Positions 10,115-22,699 are shown, counted from the first letter of the stretch. The stretch: DNA of 64,000 bases from Dactylonectria macrodidyma (GCA_020744425.1 JAGMUV010000023.1:930001-994000), one strand, 5' to 3'. Numbers and translations: made by a program. The notes: generated by a model not told the origin, from the sequence alone.

Positions 10115-12123
10115 ATGGATAATTATCCAAGACGCAAGCAATATACTGCTTGCGACATCTGTAGACGACGGAAAGTTAGATGCCATGTTGCCTTCCAATC
10201 TAGCAGTACTTGCTCAGCTTGTCATCGGAGCGGCACCGAGTGTAGGTATGAAAGCTGCTTCAAAGAGCATCTTCTAGGCAAAGCTGACCCAGATGCAGAT
10301 TCACAACCAAAGCCAAGCGGTCCTCGAAACATACAACTCGAACTCCTCGACCTGGTGCGCCAAGCCAGTCGCATGTCCAGCTTCACGATGGGAGCGGCGC
10401 TGAAGAGACTCCAATGGCAGACCCTATATCGCTCCAAAACGGTCATGGGACATCCAGTAGCTCTGAGCAGGAGAAACTCGCACGTACTGGACTGGCGCTT
10501 TTTCTCAAGCATGGAATTACCAACGATACCTGGGCAGTGTTTGACTCCTTAGACAAGCTCCGCATAGCCTATGTCGGGACTGCTGCTTCGAACATTAGCC
10601 ATTTGGTAGATCTTCATCGGGTATCTAGCCCGTCTGAGCTCGGTCAACCTTCCAACTCAACGACATCTGATATAGACCCAATAGAGTCTCTGCTCCATCC
10701 TGGCACCCCCTGCAAACAAGAAGAAGGAATAAAGCCTCTCCATTACCCTTACCCTCCCATTCGCCAAGACAAGGCCTGGACGCCGAATGTCGATGTATTT
10801 GGCATCACATCAACCCAGAACCTTCTGTCGGACGTTTCATTTGTCCCCGAACCAGAAATCCGAGATGCCCTAGTGGCTGCATACTTCGAACACATTCACC
10901 CTTTCTTACCATTTCTCTCCAAAGATGACTTCATTGGTACAGAGTCAGGGAAAAGCCCTCCACTTCTCCTATACCAAGCCGTCCTGATGGCTGGGGCCCA
11001 CGCGTGCTCTCACCCCATCGTAGCCAACAATCGGCACTGGCTTAAAAGCATACTCTTTCGTAGGGCTAGTATGCTATTTCACATTCGCCATGAGACTGAT
11101 CGCATTCATCTCATGCAAGCAGCTATCTTATTCACTTGGTATACAGGTGATGGTGATACAGTGACGGGTGGCCCATACTACTGGGCGGGGATTGCCTCGA
11201 GAATCGGTTGTGGGCTTGGCGCCCACCGCCGTGGAACTACTCTTTTATCCCAGCACAGCTTGTGTTTTAAGCTGTCTTGGTGGTCAGCCTTTGTCTGCGA
11301 CGTTTTCTCATCATTAGACACGGGTCGGCCAAATTCCATTCGCCTCGAAGAAATCGATCAGCTCCCGATTACTCTCGACGTCGACACGCCACCTTTAGAC
11401 AGTATGAGTGCTGAAACATCGCTCTACAACATCGCGCACCTCAAGTTTCTCAAGGAAATGGTGGAACTGGCCTATATCGGAATCGATATCATTATGGCGA
11501 ATGCCCCATTTCCGACCCAGCAGTTCAACGTCCAAGCAATCGATGCAAAGCTCGGGCTATGGTCAGTTCGATCTGGCGTCTTTTCTGACACAGATAACGA
11601 CCCGAGAACTTGTCAGCTGGGCATTCATTATAATCTTTTACTGCTTTACCTCCACCGCAACAACTCCGATGAGCCCGGCAGCAAGTCGGTGTGCTCTATA
11701 GCAGCCCAGACCATCGTGAGTCTGTTTGAGCAACTCAGAGTAAATGATGGTCTGAAACAATGCCCCTTTACTGCGGTCAATGCCATCATGGCAGCAGGTA
11801 TTCAGATAGTGACCGAGATACGCGCCACTATCGTCACCGGAATGCATCCCGTAGCCATTGATGCTCTGGCTCGGCTTTCTCGGCTTTTGCGATCCGCCAG
11901 CGCTTTAGCTGAGTACTGGCTTGGCATGGAGTCGGTGCACACTGTTTTCAAGGACCTTTACGAGGAGTACGGATACATCACACAGTTTCTGCAGGGAAAG
12001 GGCGTTGTTGTCTCTGAAAATTCGCTGGAGTGGTGTGATTTGTTTACAGGTGTTGAGACGCAATCGAAGCAGCCCAACAATGTTGAAGATTGGATGAGTA
12101 TTATAGACTGGAATAATTTCTAG
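10115..12123 (+). CDS. Zn2Cys6 transcription factor with fungal TF domain
   Basis: The N-terminus holds a complete binuclear zinc cluster: C13-x2-C16-x6-C23-x9-C33-x2-C36-x6-C43, rich in basic residues after C16 (RRRKVR). The later part has the fungal-specific TF domain (PF04082): AAYFEHIHPFLPFLSKDDF, a long helical middle and the RIAYVGTAASNISHLV segment seen in CTF1-beta-like regulators. The zinc-cluster frame and the domain frame differ by one base. Removing 10355..10407 (GTGCGC donor, AG acceptor, 53 bases) joins them in phase, giving join(10115..10354,10408..12123), 651 aa; the branch point is weak, so a one-base indel is an alternative. Nuclear regulator, probably of the adjacent sugar porter and possibly of the wider block. 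Confidence 0.8.
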
Positions 12124-13164
12124 TGGAATCTGCTATTTGGGCTATTTCCTCTAACCGCGTCCCATCGAATGGGTCATTCAACGTTAGCCCTTTAACCAGG
12201 ATCGCCATCTGGAGACCATCGCAAGATCCCAAGAAGCTTAAAGGCGCAGTAATCTACGCCCAGCGATGCATATTGTAAGCCTCGAGTGAAGCTAATGTGA
12301 ATTTTCGTATTACAGATCTCACTGCTGGGAACTGGTTCGAAGAATAAAGAACGAGTGGAGGCTTTAATTATTAGAGGGCGCCTTTTTCATTTGTACCTTC
12401 CTGATTCTGGTGTCTCTGACCCCCTGTTTATGACCCGCATCGTGTAGAACCTATGACAGCCCCTAACAATCAGCTGTGGGCTTAGAGTTCACTGCTAGGA
12501 AATACTCTTTTAGCCCAGCAAAACTTATATTTCAAGCCGTCTCTTGCACGGCGCGTGCCTAAGTAAGCTTTGAGTATCTTACATGCACCACTCGCAGTAA
12601 CCCCGCACCGTACAGTAGGTTGCTTGAGGGGATAGTGGAGTGGTTACAGTGAGCGATTAAAGAGAGAAAGTCGAAGCTGTGACTCTTTGCTATCACTTTC
12701 CTATTGCTAGTCCAAGGCGGAGATCAGATAAACACGGTGGATAGAGCAAGTATACAACATGTAATGCCATTGCTAGATGCTTAGAACAACTTTGGCTTGC
12801 ACAATATTGGTTGAGAAGCCCTATTGTTTAGTAAAATGCTAGATTGAATAACTTAGAAGCAATAGTCGGATACTTCAAAATTTATGAGGAACCACGGCCA
12901 GTGGGCTTGGGGTGGAGGTATATTCCACACATGTGCGGGGGAATGATTCAAATCGTGGACTACAGCCGTGCTTGTACCTTGGGTTTAAAATTTCATACCG
13001 CCAGGAAATCCAAATGCTTCATCCATATTACCACCGCCACTAACTAGGCAGGGACATCGCAAGCAAAGTCATGTAAAGGAATTGATTCTCTCTAGTTGCA
13101 TAAAAGACATGCCTGAGACAAAATGATCAAATTTTGACCCCTACTTCGTATCGCATTCCGGCAC
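12124..13164. other. Intergenic with a decayed duplicate fragment
   Basis: About 1 kb, rather AT-rich, between the Zn2Cys6 gene and the NmrA-like gene (convergent). No intact ORF. It contains a mutated copy of a piece of the upstream regulator (separate entry at 12459). Confidence 0.55.
12459..12532 (+). pseudogene. Mutated duplicate of part of the Zn2Cys6 gene
   Basis: Bases 12459-12532 align with about 11196-11282 inside the regulator's coding region, with shared blocks such as TGTGGGCTT, ATACTCTTTTA versus CTACTCTTTTA, and CCCAGCA. Most differences are C-to-T or G-to-A, the pattern left by RIP. Similarity fades on both sides, so only a fragment remains. Confidence 0.5.
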
Positions 13165-14378
13165 CTAATTCTGCGCGTCAAGACCTAAGTACGGAAGGAG
13201 TTTCTCTCTGATGTAATCTTCTGCAGTGTGAAGTGTCACACCTAGCTCCAATACTTCCGGAGTAGGAATCTCTAGGCCAGGATACATGCCGACGTTATCA
13301 TACAACTGCAGCATAATGTCGCGATCCGGAATTCCACATGTTGGCTTCACTTTATATACGACTTTCTTTCCTGACACTAGTGGCGGAGTCAGCAGATGGC
13401 AGTTCAGCACGCGCCAGGGAAAGTTACCTCTTTCGATAGTGGCATTTATCTGCGACATCGTTTCGCGTGCGCCACTGGCCAGAAAATATTTGCCATCGAG
13501 GCTGCTGGATCTGGTATCCCACTGATCAAATAGCGCCTTGCACACACCAGAGAGATCCTTCTCAACATAGAGAGAGGTAACTGTCATCTGATTAGCACCC
13601 ATCACTTTGTAATAGAGCAGAAGGGAATGAACTAACGTTCAGCTTCCGGCCCGATGATCGGGCGTGTGATCGTAATGACATCGTCGTCTTGAGAATACGT
13701 GGCATACTTGCGCATAATCATATTCTCATAGAAATTCCCGGTTCGGATAAAACATCCTCTAAGGCCAGCTTTCCGAATTATCGCATCGACAGATTGTTTC
13801 CCTACATCAGGCTTAGTTCGGTTCTTTTATAAAATAAAATAAAAGTGGCATCATACCTTCATAGAGCCGAGTTACGAACTTGCCACCAGATATCTCTCGA
13901 GAACTAGGGAGTGTGCTCCACAAGAAGCACTCCACTCCAGCAGCCACTGCCGCCTCTACGATATGATGCCCTTGCTTCTCTTCGCTCATTGGGTCCTCGA
14001 GAACAGTCTAGAAAGCACGGTATTAGCCCAAGGCCACAGGACAAAGCACATAGATGATCTCGCGTTGCACTCACAGTATCATAGAAGTCGGTAACAGCAA
14101 AGACGCCCCAAACGCCCCTAAAAGCTTCTGTCAAAGTCGATGGAACAGTAAGGTCTGCTTTAACAAGCCTAGCTCCTTTCGAAGCCAACGCCTTTGCCTT
14201 TTCTGAACCTGGGTTTCGAGTAAGGCATCGGACTTGGTAGAGTTCCGGATACTGAACAAGGAGGTTGGCCACGGATCCGCCTAGCGCTGTCAGTAATAGG
14301 AGTGCAAAGGAAGGAGTTGAAGGTGAACTGACCTTGAGTGCCAGTTGCACCAAGGACCAAGACAGTTTTCTGCATCAT
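13165..14378 (-). CDS. NmrA-like NAD(P)-binding protein
   Basis: Likely exons complement(join(13165..13604,13637..13801,13857..14007,14075..14280,14333..14378)), 335 aa. The N-terminus has the Rossmann motif VLVLGATGTQGGS and then VRCLTRNP, typical of the NmrA/atypical SDR family; GKQSVDAIIRKAGL and FIRTGNFYEN in the middle also match. Such proteins bind NAD(P) and act as redox-sensing regulators or reductases without the YxxxK pair. The first three introns are canonical with CTRAC-like branches. The last one is problematic: the in-phase solution (13636..13605) is only 32 bases, while the more normal 49-base intron ending at 13588 shifts the frame before VTSLYVEKDL. It may be a very short intron or a one-base lesion. 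Divergent from the PRISE-type gene. Confidence 0.75.
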
Positions 14379-14665
14379 AATAGCAGTGGTTTGATGTCGT
14401 TTGAAGATTGTGTTTTATTTCATCGATTGACTCCGATGTCTCTAGGTAAGGAAGAGTCTGGATTTTGGCTTATGTATGTCCTGACATTCATTAACGAGAG
14501 TGAATGCGGGAGGCTACTTACTACTAGATACATATAGATATTTTACACCCTAGTGTATAGATGTTTAAAGGCCTTAGATTGATTGTTAGAGTCGAACTGC
14601 AAAGGAGGCGCCGTGCAAAATGCCATACCCTACAAAATGCGATGCTTCACAAGACGTACATAACT

Positions 14666-14742
14666 CCCCACAAACTGCCACACTCACTCCCCACAAAATG
14701 ACACACTTACTCCCCACGAAATGGTGTCTAACCTAGCCCCAC
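14666..14742 (-). promoter_or_regulatory. Cluster of four GTGGGG sites
   Basis: Between the divergent NmrA-like and PRISE-type genes, CCCCAC (GTGGGG on the minus strand) starts at 14666, 14689, 14712 and 14737, with nearly regular 23-25 base spacing. The same hexamer crowds the promoter at 9665-9743. The interval 14379-14921 shows no gene. A CreA/CRE1 or shared-regulator role is inferred. Confidence 0.45.
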
Positions 14743-14921
14743 ACTACATGCCTAGTTAGGGTAAGTGCCGAGAAATACCGTAGAGCGGGCTAAAAGAAAA
14801 ACCAAGGTACAGTTAATATAAGATCCATAGGTGCGGCAATGACCATGACCGTATCGCTATCGCACACTCACGCCCCAGCATCTATTTCGACTTCCCCGCT
14901 TTACTATCGTCAGTAGCAAAC

Positions 14922-16325
14922 ATGAGTTCTCAAGTCTCAACCCGCCCCCGCGTTGCCTTTGTTAGCGGTGCCAACGGCATCAGCGGTCATGCGATTGTGG
15001 AGCACTTGATTCGCAAGCCCGATTCTGAATGGTAATTACGGACAAGCAACAGAACTTATTGACGGAAGCTGATGCCGTTCCACAGGTCGCAAATCGTCGT
15101 GTCGTCTCGCCGCCAACTACCCAATTATTGGGCTGACCCTCGCATCGACTTTGTTCCCGTCGATTTTATGCACCCCGTCGACCAGAATATCGACAAGTTA
15201 AAAGCCATTTGCCAGAATGTTACTCATGTATTCTATACATCGTACGCTCACTCGGATGATTTCAAGGGCCTACCTGAAAAGAACATTCCCTTGTTCAGAA
15301 AATTCATGGATGTCATTGATGCAGTTTGTCCTCGACTGCAACGTGTGTGTATTTACACCGGTGGAAAGGTAATAATGGTTCTCCATCAAATTTTATTCTG
15401 ATTCAGCGTAGTTAACGACATCACAGTACTATGGTGCTCATCTGGGCAAATTGAAAGCTCCAGCAGAGGAGTCCGCACCCCGCTACCAGGACAATGGTGA
15501 TAACTTCTACTATGATCAGGAGGACTATTTACAGGCAGTCCAGAAACGGAGAAATGCCTGGTCATGGAACGTTGTTCGCCCAACTGGAATCATTGGCTTC
15601 ACTCCTCATGGTAAGTTGAAGGCACCATGCTTGTCTCCTCATTATACCAGGTGTTTACCATTCAACAGCGAACGGGATGACTGAAGCCCTAACTCTTGCT
15701 GTCTACTTCTTAATCTGCAAGGAGATAAAGCAAACACCCAAGTTTCCAGGGAATGAGTACATCTGGAATGGTGTCGACGACAAATCCTATGCTCCGAGTA
15801 TCGCTGATCTGGCCGTTTTCGTGTCCACACACGAACACTGTGCCGACGAAGCATTCAACCACGCGAATGGCGATGTATTCATCTGGAAAAACTTCTGGCC
15901 GAAACTTGCTGGTTATTTCGGACTAGAGGTAAGATAACTCTTGGCTTTTTCATCGGATAACATGTCACAACTAACCCTCGTTTGTGCAGACAGTCGAGCC
16001 ATCATTTGAGAAGGTGAAGGGGAATTCAAATACTCTCATCACGGAACTTAATCTCGTAGAGTGGTCAAAGGACAAAGGGGAGGCATGGAGTCGGATTGTT
16101 GAGAAATACGGCGGAAAACAGGAAGTCTTTGGCTGGGCTGCTTGGGGACACCTGAGCTGGGGCATGGGTCGAGCATGGTCCACGCTCTTGTCGGTTAATA
16201 AGGCGAGGAAATTTGGTTGGAACCGTCACGACGACACTATCGAGGCCTGGCTCCAGACCTACAAAGTGCTGGAGAATGCAGGGATCCTCCCAAGAGTCCC
16301 GTCTGATGAGCGGCTGATTTTCTGA
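14922..16325 (+). CDS. PRISE-type (progesterone 5-beta-reductase-like) SDR
   Basis: Five exons, join(14922..15031,15086..15368,15427..15610,15669..15928,15990..16325), 390 aa, all with canonical splice sites and agreeing phases. It has the cofactor motif VSGANGISG near residue 12, the VSSRR segment for NADPH, the Lys-containing motif YTGGKYYGAHLG, and NFYYDQEDYL that supplies the catalytic Tyr of the PRISE family (progesterone 5-beta-reductase/iridoid synthase). The NVVRPTGIIGF and NGDVFIWKNFWPKLAGYFG segments are also typical. The family reduces activated enones and related 1,4-acceptors with NADPH; fungal members occur in metabolite clusters. Divergent from the NmrA-like gene across the GTGGGG-rich promoter. 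Substrate unknown. Confidence 0.85.
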
Positions 16326-16875
16326 AGCTGACAGATGCATCGGTCACTTCTCTGAGGCGTGTATAAGACCACAGGCTCAATTTAGCTGTTTTATCATTCA
16401 ATTGATTGCCATTTGCCTAAAAATGACCCTTATTCGATCCTTGTCTTATAATCCCTAACAACACTTTGAAGAAGAGACTGGTCAGGAGCTAGAACATCTC
16501 TAATGCTAACAATGTCTAGAGATAGATAAACTTGTCCTTGCAGCTTCGCGGCGGGTTGGGGTATATGTAATGTTCTAAAAGATTCCATTTAATGCTCTAG
16601 TAGCGTAAATCAATCCAGCTAACGCCTTACACATCTTAGATATCCTTTGCAAACCCGGATATCGTGGAGAGTACGTCACGCATGGGTTATAAATCGACCG
16701 GATATCCGTCAGGCTAAGTATAAAAACTATTATGGTTAGATGGAAGTTGTCCACAAGTCGGTGCAGGGCGGTTGCACCTTTTTAAGGATTTAAATCACAT
16801 ATACATCTCATCACACATAGGCAGCTGTCTGCATGCAATAGCTAGGGGTGAAGAATGTTGATTCCAATTTATCTT
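16326..16875. other. Convergent intergenic region
   Basis: About 550 AT-rich bases between the stops of the PRISE-type gene and the C2H2 regulator. No coding signal; only 3' UTRs expected. Confidence 0.5.
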
Positions 16876-19800
16876 TCAGGGTTCTAGAACATTACTAATT
16901 GACCTCGCCAGGTTCGCAATGCTGCTGTCAGACCCATCATGCCCGCCCAGCTGGTCGAGAAGATAGGCGTACTCCTGGAAAACTCTTCTAGCCGTGTTGG
17001 CGCCTTGAATTTGAGAATCGGAATCAAACGTGAGCAAGAACAAGCCGGTACGAATGAACTGCCTAGCTTGGGTTGCTGTACATTGACTAGAAGGGGATTG
17101 TTCAGCACTCTCGAGAGTCATCGTCCAGTCAGACTGCTGCTCTGTGAGGCCTTCATCATCGATCATTGCCCAATCAATCTCCTGCAAGAGTTCCAACTTG
17201 TTGATTGGAATGCTCTTATCAGCCATTGGGGATGAAGGAGTTGATGTTTCGTCCGTTAGAAAGTACAGGCCAACTACCAACGCTGCTGTGAATACCATGG
17301 ATTCGACTCGGAGCAACGTCTTGTCCACCGAAGGTAACGGCAAGTGGGCGCCGTTACTGAGAATGTAGAATATTTGGGCCGCGTGTAAAACGGCTCGTCG
17401 GGCAGCCGGTGTTTTGGACCACACTTTGATAGCACCACGGGCTTTGAGCGCACTTTGGTGGCCGCGGCGACCGAGTGCTAGCTCTATCTGTTCGATAGGA
17501 GCGGTAATGACGATGCAGAGATAATTCCATGTCAATGAGCAAAGTTGTCCAGTAGGTGGTCGAAACATCTCTCTGCAATCCTTTGATATAGCAACAAGCT
17601 GTCTGCTTATGTTCTTAGCTTCTGCAGACTGGTTGTAAAGGTTGACTGGTACAAAAGCGGTGGATTGTAAGACGGTATGATCTGCAGCCGAGAAGATCTT
17701 GACTTGGGCATTGGATATCAGTATGTGAGTGTTGTCCAAAATAACCCTCAAGAGAAATTTATTGATCATTTCGCTCCCACTTGGGCGTTTCGCAAGGTGT
17801 CGCATGTGAATAACAGACATAGTCACATCTGTCATCTTCGCATTCTCGACGAATTTATCCGCACTGGGCGAGTCGAAGAGATCACTGATGGTTGGAACAA
17901 CAACATTGACCTGGTTAGGATCGATGACTCCAGTCGTACCCATCAAGCGGGAATAAGCTGCGTCCATACGCATCAAGGATAATATAAGCCTGGGGTGGAC
18001 GGTGAGCATTAGCAGGAAGTCTAAAGCGGAATAGTCACATTAACCTTTTGACAGACTCGACCCTTGCCCACACCTTCCAACCACGCTCTCCATCAGAAAA
18101 TTTGGCAAGAAGACCGGCGATGAGGTCCTGGCATTTAAATGTCTCGTATAATCCATGCTTTTCAGCAATCTAACGAGATAGTTAGTAGAGTGTTCCTTCA
18201 AAATAGCATATATCTTACGTGTAACGTCTGGGCACATAGCATGAGGGCGGCCTCCTCTTCGCGGTTCTGTCTCTATGGTTATAGCTTGCTTAGTAAGGTG
18301 CTGATGCCTTGAGGAATGCAACTTACCTGGTCTAAGTTGAGGTACAAAACTAGAATTGAAGATCCTAGCGAGCGGATCAATGCCGATGGCGAGCCGGATT
18401 TCCCACGAGCTTTGTAAGCTAAGTCCACTCGACATAACTCAATGAGGCGCTAGCAGACCCATTTTGTGGTTAATAAAATTGCTCGCTACTTGCCGCGGCC
18501 ACCTGGGGGACATACCGTACGGAATCGTGAAACAAAGGCCACTGAGCCACGGGGATCAAGGATCGAATAACCGATTAATATCATTGGCAACAGGAGCAGG
18601 CATGGTGTATCTGAGACATTAAAAGTGGGCTGGTGCACGAAGGGTAACGACAGCTGGACGTGTCGGAAGTAAAACTTCAGACTAAGGTCGAGTATTTCCA
18701 CTGATGGGAAGTATATATCTATGTGGTTCATGCTGGTCAGCGGATCAGAGGAAGCCTCACTTGGTTGAGGCTCAGAAGGGGGCAGCACGTTTGCTGCGCC
18801 AATTTTTTCTGGACTGCGTTGAGTCTGGTTGCAAAAGGCGAAGAGCCTCTCCCGACAAGGTTTTGTGATTTTGTCACTCATATCGTTTTCGGGTCTGAGG
18901 TCTGAGGGAGAGGTTTTCGGCAAATTAACATGCGCTCCAGGGTCCGAAAGGATGTTATCCGCTTTGTGTTCTGCGATATCGTTCCACAACGTTTGAATAA
19001 GAAGCGCTGGCTGTGACGACCCTCTACCAGACCACAGCTGCTGGACGCGATGTAACGAATCCGGCGGTGCGGGTGAGACACAGGGAAGGGACATTGCTTT
19101 TGGCATGTTCTCGTTTATCATTGGGACCTCTAACAATGGGGGTTCCGATATGAATGGACTGGGTTGCCTCTCTAGAAGCTCAGCGGAACTTCCAAGTGAT
19201 GCGTTGGCTCCGATGCAGGCAACATCCATACTGATATGGCTGAGGTCGCAACCAGCGTAGAGCGTGGCAGAAAATGGCCATGAGTCACCTATCGGCTGAT
19301 CCAGGAGTGGAGGAATGTTTGTGTACAGAGAAGAGTCGATGGCTAGGTGGTTCTCGGTTCCCGGGGGGTGGTGCTCATTCGGCTCTTGCATCCACAGGGG
19401 GTCGAACAACAGTTCGCTCATAACATTTACCGACTCTATTGGAGGTTGAGGCCATTGTTGGACAGGCCGACCAGCGTTCGAGGTCAACATGTATTGACTA
19501 TTCAGATCCACTGGAGGACTGCTGCTTGATGAAGAGCGGGCAGGTACTCTAGCATCGCTGTCCAGATTAAGGCCCGCTGGAGACGCTGAGCCTCTTGCTT
19601 CTAGCAAATCACCCTCTGGTTGGGTATCGTCCGCTGAAATGGAGGTGAACTGCTGGTTAGCATTTGGACTGGGGACTTGCTTGGTACCCTTGCTCCGATA
19701 CACCCTCCTCGGGTGATTCTGTATGTGTCTCGCCAGAACGTCACTGCAGGTAATTCGTCCATGAGCCATGTTGGGCAGAACCTTCAATAGTGGGGACTGT

Positions 19801-20016
19801 CTATGTACACATACCTCCGTGCATACCGCTGATCACACTTGGGACATTTGAACGGCCTTTCCCCCGTGTCTGGAACGCATCGGCGTCAACTCAGAGTGAG
19901 CAGGGGAGAAACAACATACGTGACCGTTGATGACGGTTGAGGTGTTCGACTTTGGTGAATTGCCGGTCGCAAAATGCGCATTTGCGCCACTTGTCGTTGA
20001 CATTGGCGGTGGCCAT
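16876..20016 (-). CDS. C2H2 zinc-finger regulator with fungal TF domain
   Basis: Seven exons, complement(join(16876..17989,18045..18169,18219..18272,18327..18449,18516..19743,19815..19869,19920..20016)), 931 aa. Two tandem fingers open the protein: C13/C16/H29/H33 and C41/C44/H57/H61, joined by the linker HTGERPF; two introns fall inside them and splice exactly to the finger consensus. A long Ser/Pro/acidic region follows (about residues 65-330). From about residue 350 comes the fungal-specific TF domain (SLKFYFRHVQLSLPFVHQPTF, later RLIELCRVDLAYK and LAKFSDGERGWKVWARVES). The combination of two N-terminal fingers with PF04082 is a known class of ascomycete regulators. Nuclear; target genes unknown but probably local. 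All frames intact. Confidence 0.85.
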
Positions 20017-21042
20017 GGGCGATGCTAGCTAGAACCGAGAACTGGATGCTAAAGCGAATGCCTCGACTGAGCGGAGACAGTCAGCTTTGACACGGTATTC
20101 TCCTTCGACTTTCGTCAAACTGTGCCAGCTTCCAGTGAAGAATTTCCCAGGGCACCGGGGAGTAGGGGGAAATGAAAATGGACGCAAGGTTAGAAGAAAA
20201 TATTGTTAGGAGACGCGGGGTTGGTTAGTCTCACACGAGGCTGATCAGCTGACCTCGTAGGACGAACTCTAATTAACCAGGCCTGAGACGCAATAGACGA
20301 CGGGTCGACGCAGCCAGCTGTTGAAATGCCCATATATGGTGCATCTACCAGTTTATTTCTTGATTCTATCCATTCAGTTATAAAAGGCTCGGCAGAGATG
20401 GTTAGACTATTGATACGCATTTGGGGCAGTGAGCTGCTTGCTTCGAGCTGCGTCTCGAGGACAGATTTAGCGTAAGTATTTTAAATAGCAATATGAGTGT
20501 GGAACCTGTCAGAAGTATTATTGGGTGGCAGCATAGATGTGAATCAATGTTCAAATGCCGGACGAGGACTAAGCGCAGAAATATTAGTGAAGATATATAT
20601 TAATCATTGTCTCTTTGCTCTTTCGCTTTCAGTAGAACTGCCTTATAACTTTCCAAACTGAATGCGAGAAACAATAGAATGCTCCATTGAGAAAGTGATG
20701 AATTCTGATATTCTTGGGATAGGACCTACGTTACTATCAACATCAATCCCGGCTGTAATCCCTTCCATATGTCATATTTGCGCTGTGACTGGATGCACTG
20801 AACCAAGCAGGCTTAGATGTGTCTTCTGTTCCATACTGTCTATTCGTAGGGTGATTCTTTCCATCTAATTTTATGACATATGATTGCTAACATTGTCCTC
20901 AGCCATAGGCAGTGACGACGTAGTTGGCCGTCTCTTACACTCATCGCTTGAATGAGACTATCAAGTTTTTGTGTTCGAACGATGTTGAATGTCCAAATAT
21001 ACTTTCTGCATTACTATGCAACCCTGCCGAATCTAACCATAC
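20017..21042. other. 1 kb intergenic
   Basis: Promoter of the C2H2 regulator on the left and 3' flank of the cyclase gene on the right. Only short chance ORFs; nothing recognised. Confidence 0.5.
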
Positions 21043-22299
21043 CTACAGAATCGCTATTATATTCGCAGGGCTCGCAACTCCACCTGGCACATTTAGAGGC
21101 GCTGATGAGAGGAAAAAAGTCCACTTCCTGTTTTCCAAGCAGGCCTCAGCTAACTCATCCAACACTAGCAACTCGCCAACTGGACAACCCCATCCCGCAA
21201 TCAAAACCTCATGATATAAGAACGATGCTCCGGATACCGGCGGTAGTTTCTCCCAGGCTGGAGTATCAGAACCTACAAGTGAAACCCGATGGTCCCACAG
21301 GAACTTCAACATCCGTTCATCTTGCGATATTCCGCATGTTTCAGGGATAGATCTCGTGCTCAAGTCTCTTTCTTCTTCAGGGGTCAGTCGCTCATACTGC
21401 TTTGTATAGCCCATGCGAAAGAGGATCATATCGCCTTTGTGGAGGACCAAGTCAGTGGTGGATAGTTGCTGTTGTTCGTGGAAACAGGCCATGATGTCGT
21501 CAAATGAGATACCTTGGGAAGGAGTGGCGCAAGGGTTGTAATCTTTGTCTTTGTGACGTTGAGCATAAGACCAAAAGTCGATTAAAACTCCACGCCCTAC
21601 AAGTCCACCCTTGCTATGCCAATGATGTGTACCTAGAACAGTGGAACCAGGAGCCAATATAGATTGCTCATTATGTCCATTGTAGAAAAGCCTCGAGTCT
21701 TGGTAGGCGAAGTGGCGAAGCCCGTCGATCTGGGTGCTGACTTGGGTGTTAAAGGAGACCTACCCTCTCGCAAAGGCGCTGAGTGTTAGTTCATATAAAT
21801 TACGCTGATAGGCCAAGGGTATCGGGACAGTACTCACTTTATCATCGAAAACTAGTACCTGGGGGTTCAAGCGGCATAGCTCGTGCTTGAACAGTTCACC
21901 AGGACTGGACCGTTGAAAGCCGGGAGTCGTCGGTGTATTCAGTGGCCAACTATCATATGCATGTAAGCTTCGGAATATGGAGTAAGTTGTGTCATCGTCC
22001 AATGGGTATAGACCCTCGCGTACTTCAAGCTGAATCGCTTCCCACTTATAATCTCCTTAGCAGCCTCTCTTACTACCTCTGGTGTAAGATGGTTCTAGAT
22101 CAACTGTTAGAAATTTCTTTTTGGAGAATTATCCATAAAAAAGGTCGTGAAATAAGCAAAGGGGAAGAAGGCGCGGCATGCGTACTATTGTCCCAACGTG
22201 GTCATCGACCCCCCAGAGACCCCATGAAGAGAATGGAGGATCCCCCTGTCTCAGTGGAAGATCTTCGAATCGGGGGTATCTGTCAGTATTTTCAGCCAT
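21043..22299 (-). CDS. Putative cyclase (PF04199, kynurenine-formamidase-like)
   Basis: Four exons, complement(join(21043..21759,21838..21949,22024..22094,22186..22299)), 337 aa. It follows the fungal cyclase pattern: LPLRQGDPPFSSWGLWG, GTINHLTPEVVREAAKEI, KRFSLNWPLNTP, DGLRHFAYQ, GTHHWHSKGGLVGRGVLID and a C-terminal LYHEVLIAGWGCPVGELLVLDEL. The family relates to metal-dependent arylformamidases/cyclases, but the fungal group lacks the full HxGTHxDxPxH metal site, so its reaction is unclear. An apparent frameshift after KRFSL disappears when 22023..21950 is spliced (GTACGC...ATAG), giving the conserved SLNWPLN. Two GTGGGG sites lie upstream (22452, 22465). The gene is probably part of the metabolic block. 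Confidence 0.85.
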
Positions 22300-22419
22300 T
22301 TTACCTTGTCGCCAGCGAGAGATAATGATTGTTGGACTTGCAAAGCTGTACAGCGCCATGTAATATGGTATTCTATAGAAAAACATTTTGAGGGGTTACA
22401 GGTTCCGCCCACTGAACAA

Positions 22420-22470
22420 TGTGGGATCACAGGATCCGCTCGCAGGACAATGTGGGGTCACAATGTGGGG
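22420..22470 (+). promoter_or_regulatory. Repeated TGTGGG elements upstream of the cyclase
   Basis: Three copies of AATGTGGG occur in 50 bases, two followed by a TCACA-like string; two contain GTGGGG (22452-22457, 22465-22470). They lie about 120-170 bases upstream of the cyclase ATG. The same hexamer marks the other two promoters of the block. Confidence 0.4.
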
Positions 22471-22699
22471 AGACCTAGACAGGTCCGACGCCTCGACGAC
22501 CCATCGGGCTTACCGCTAGTTATCTTTTGGTGGATATTAGCAATTTAATCATGGAAGACTCCAATCCAAATGCCCACTATGACTCTCAATTAATTTTAGG
22601 GGATGTGGTTTTTTGTGTCAAGCTATTCAGATGCAAGAATAGCCAGCTTACAGACCGATATCAGTTTGCATGTTGCTATATACCAAGTTTTCCTACTTC

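Noticed and set aside
21950..22023. Apparent frameshift in the cyclase after KRFSL
   Set aside because: A 74-base intron (GTACGC...ATAG) removes the out-of-frame part and creates the conserved SLNWPLN.
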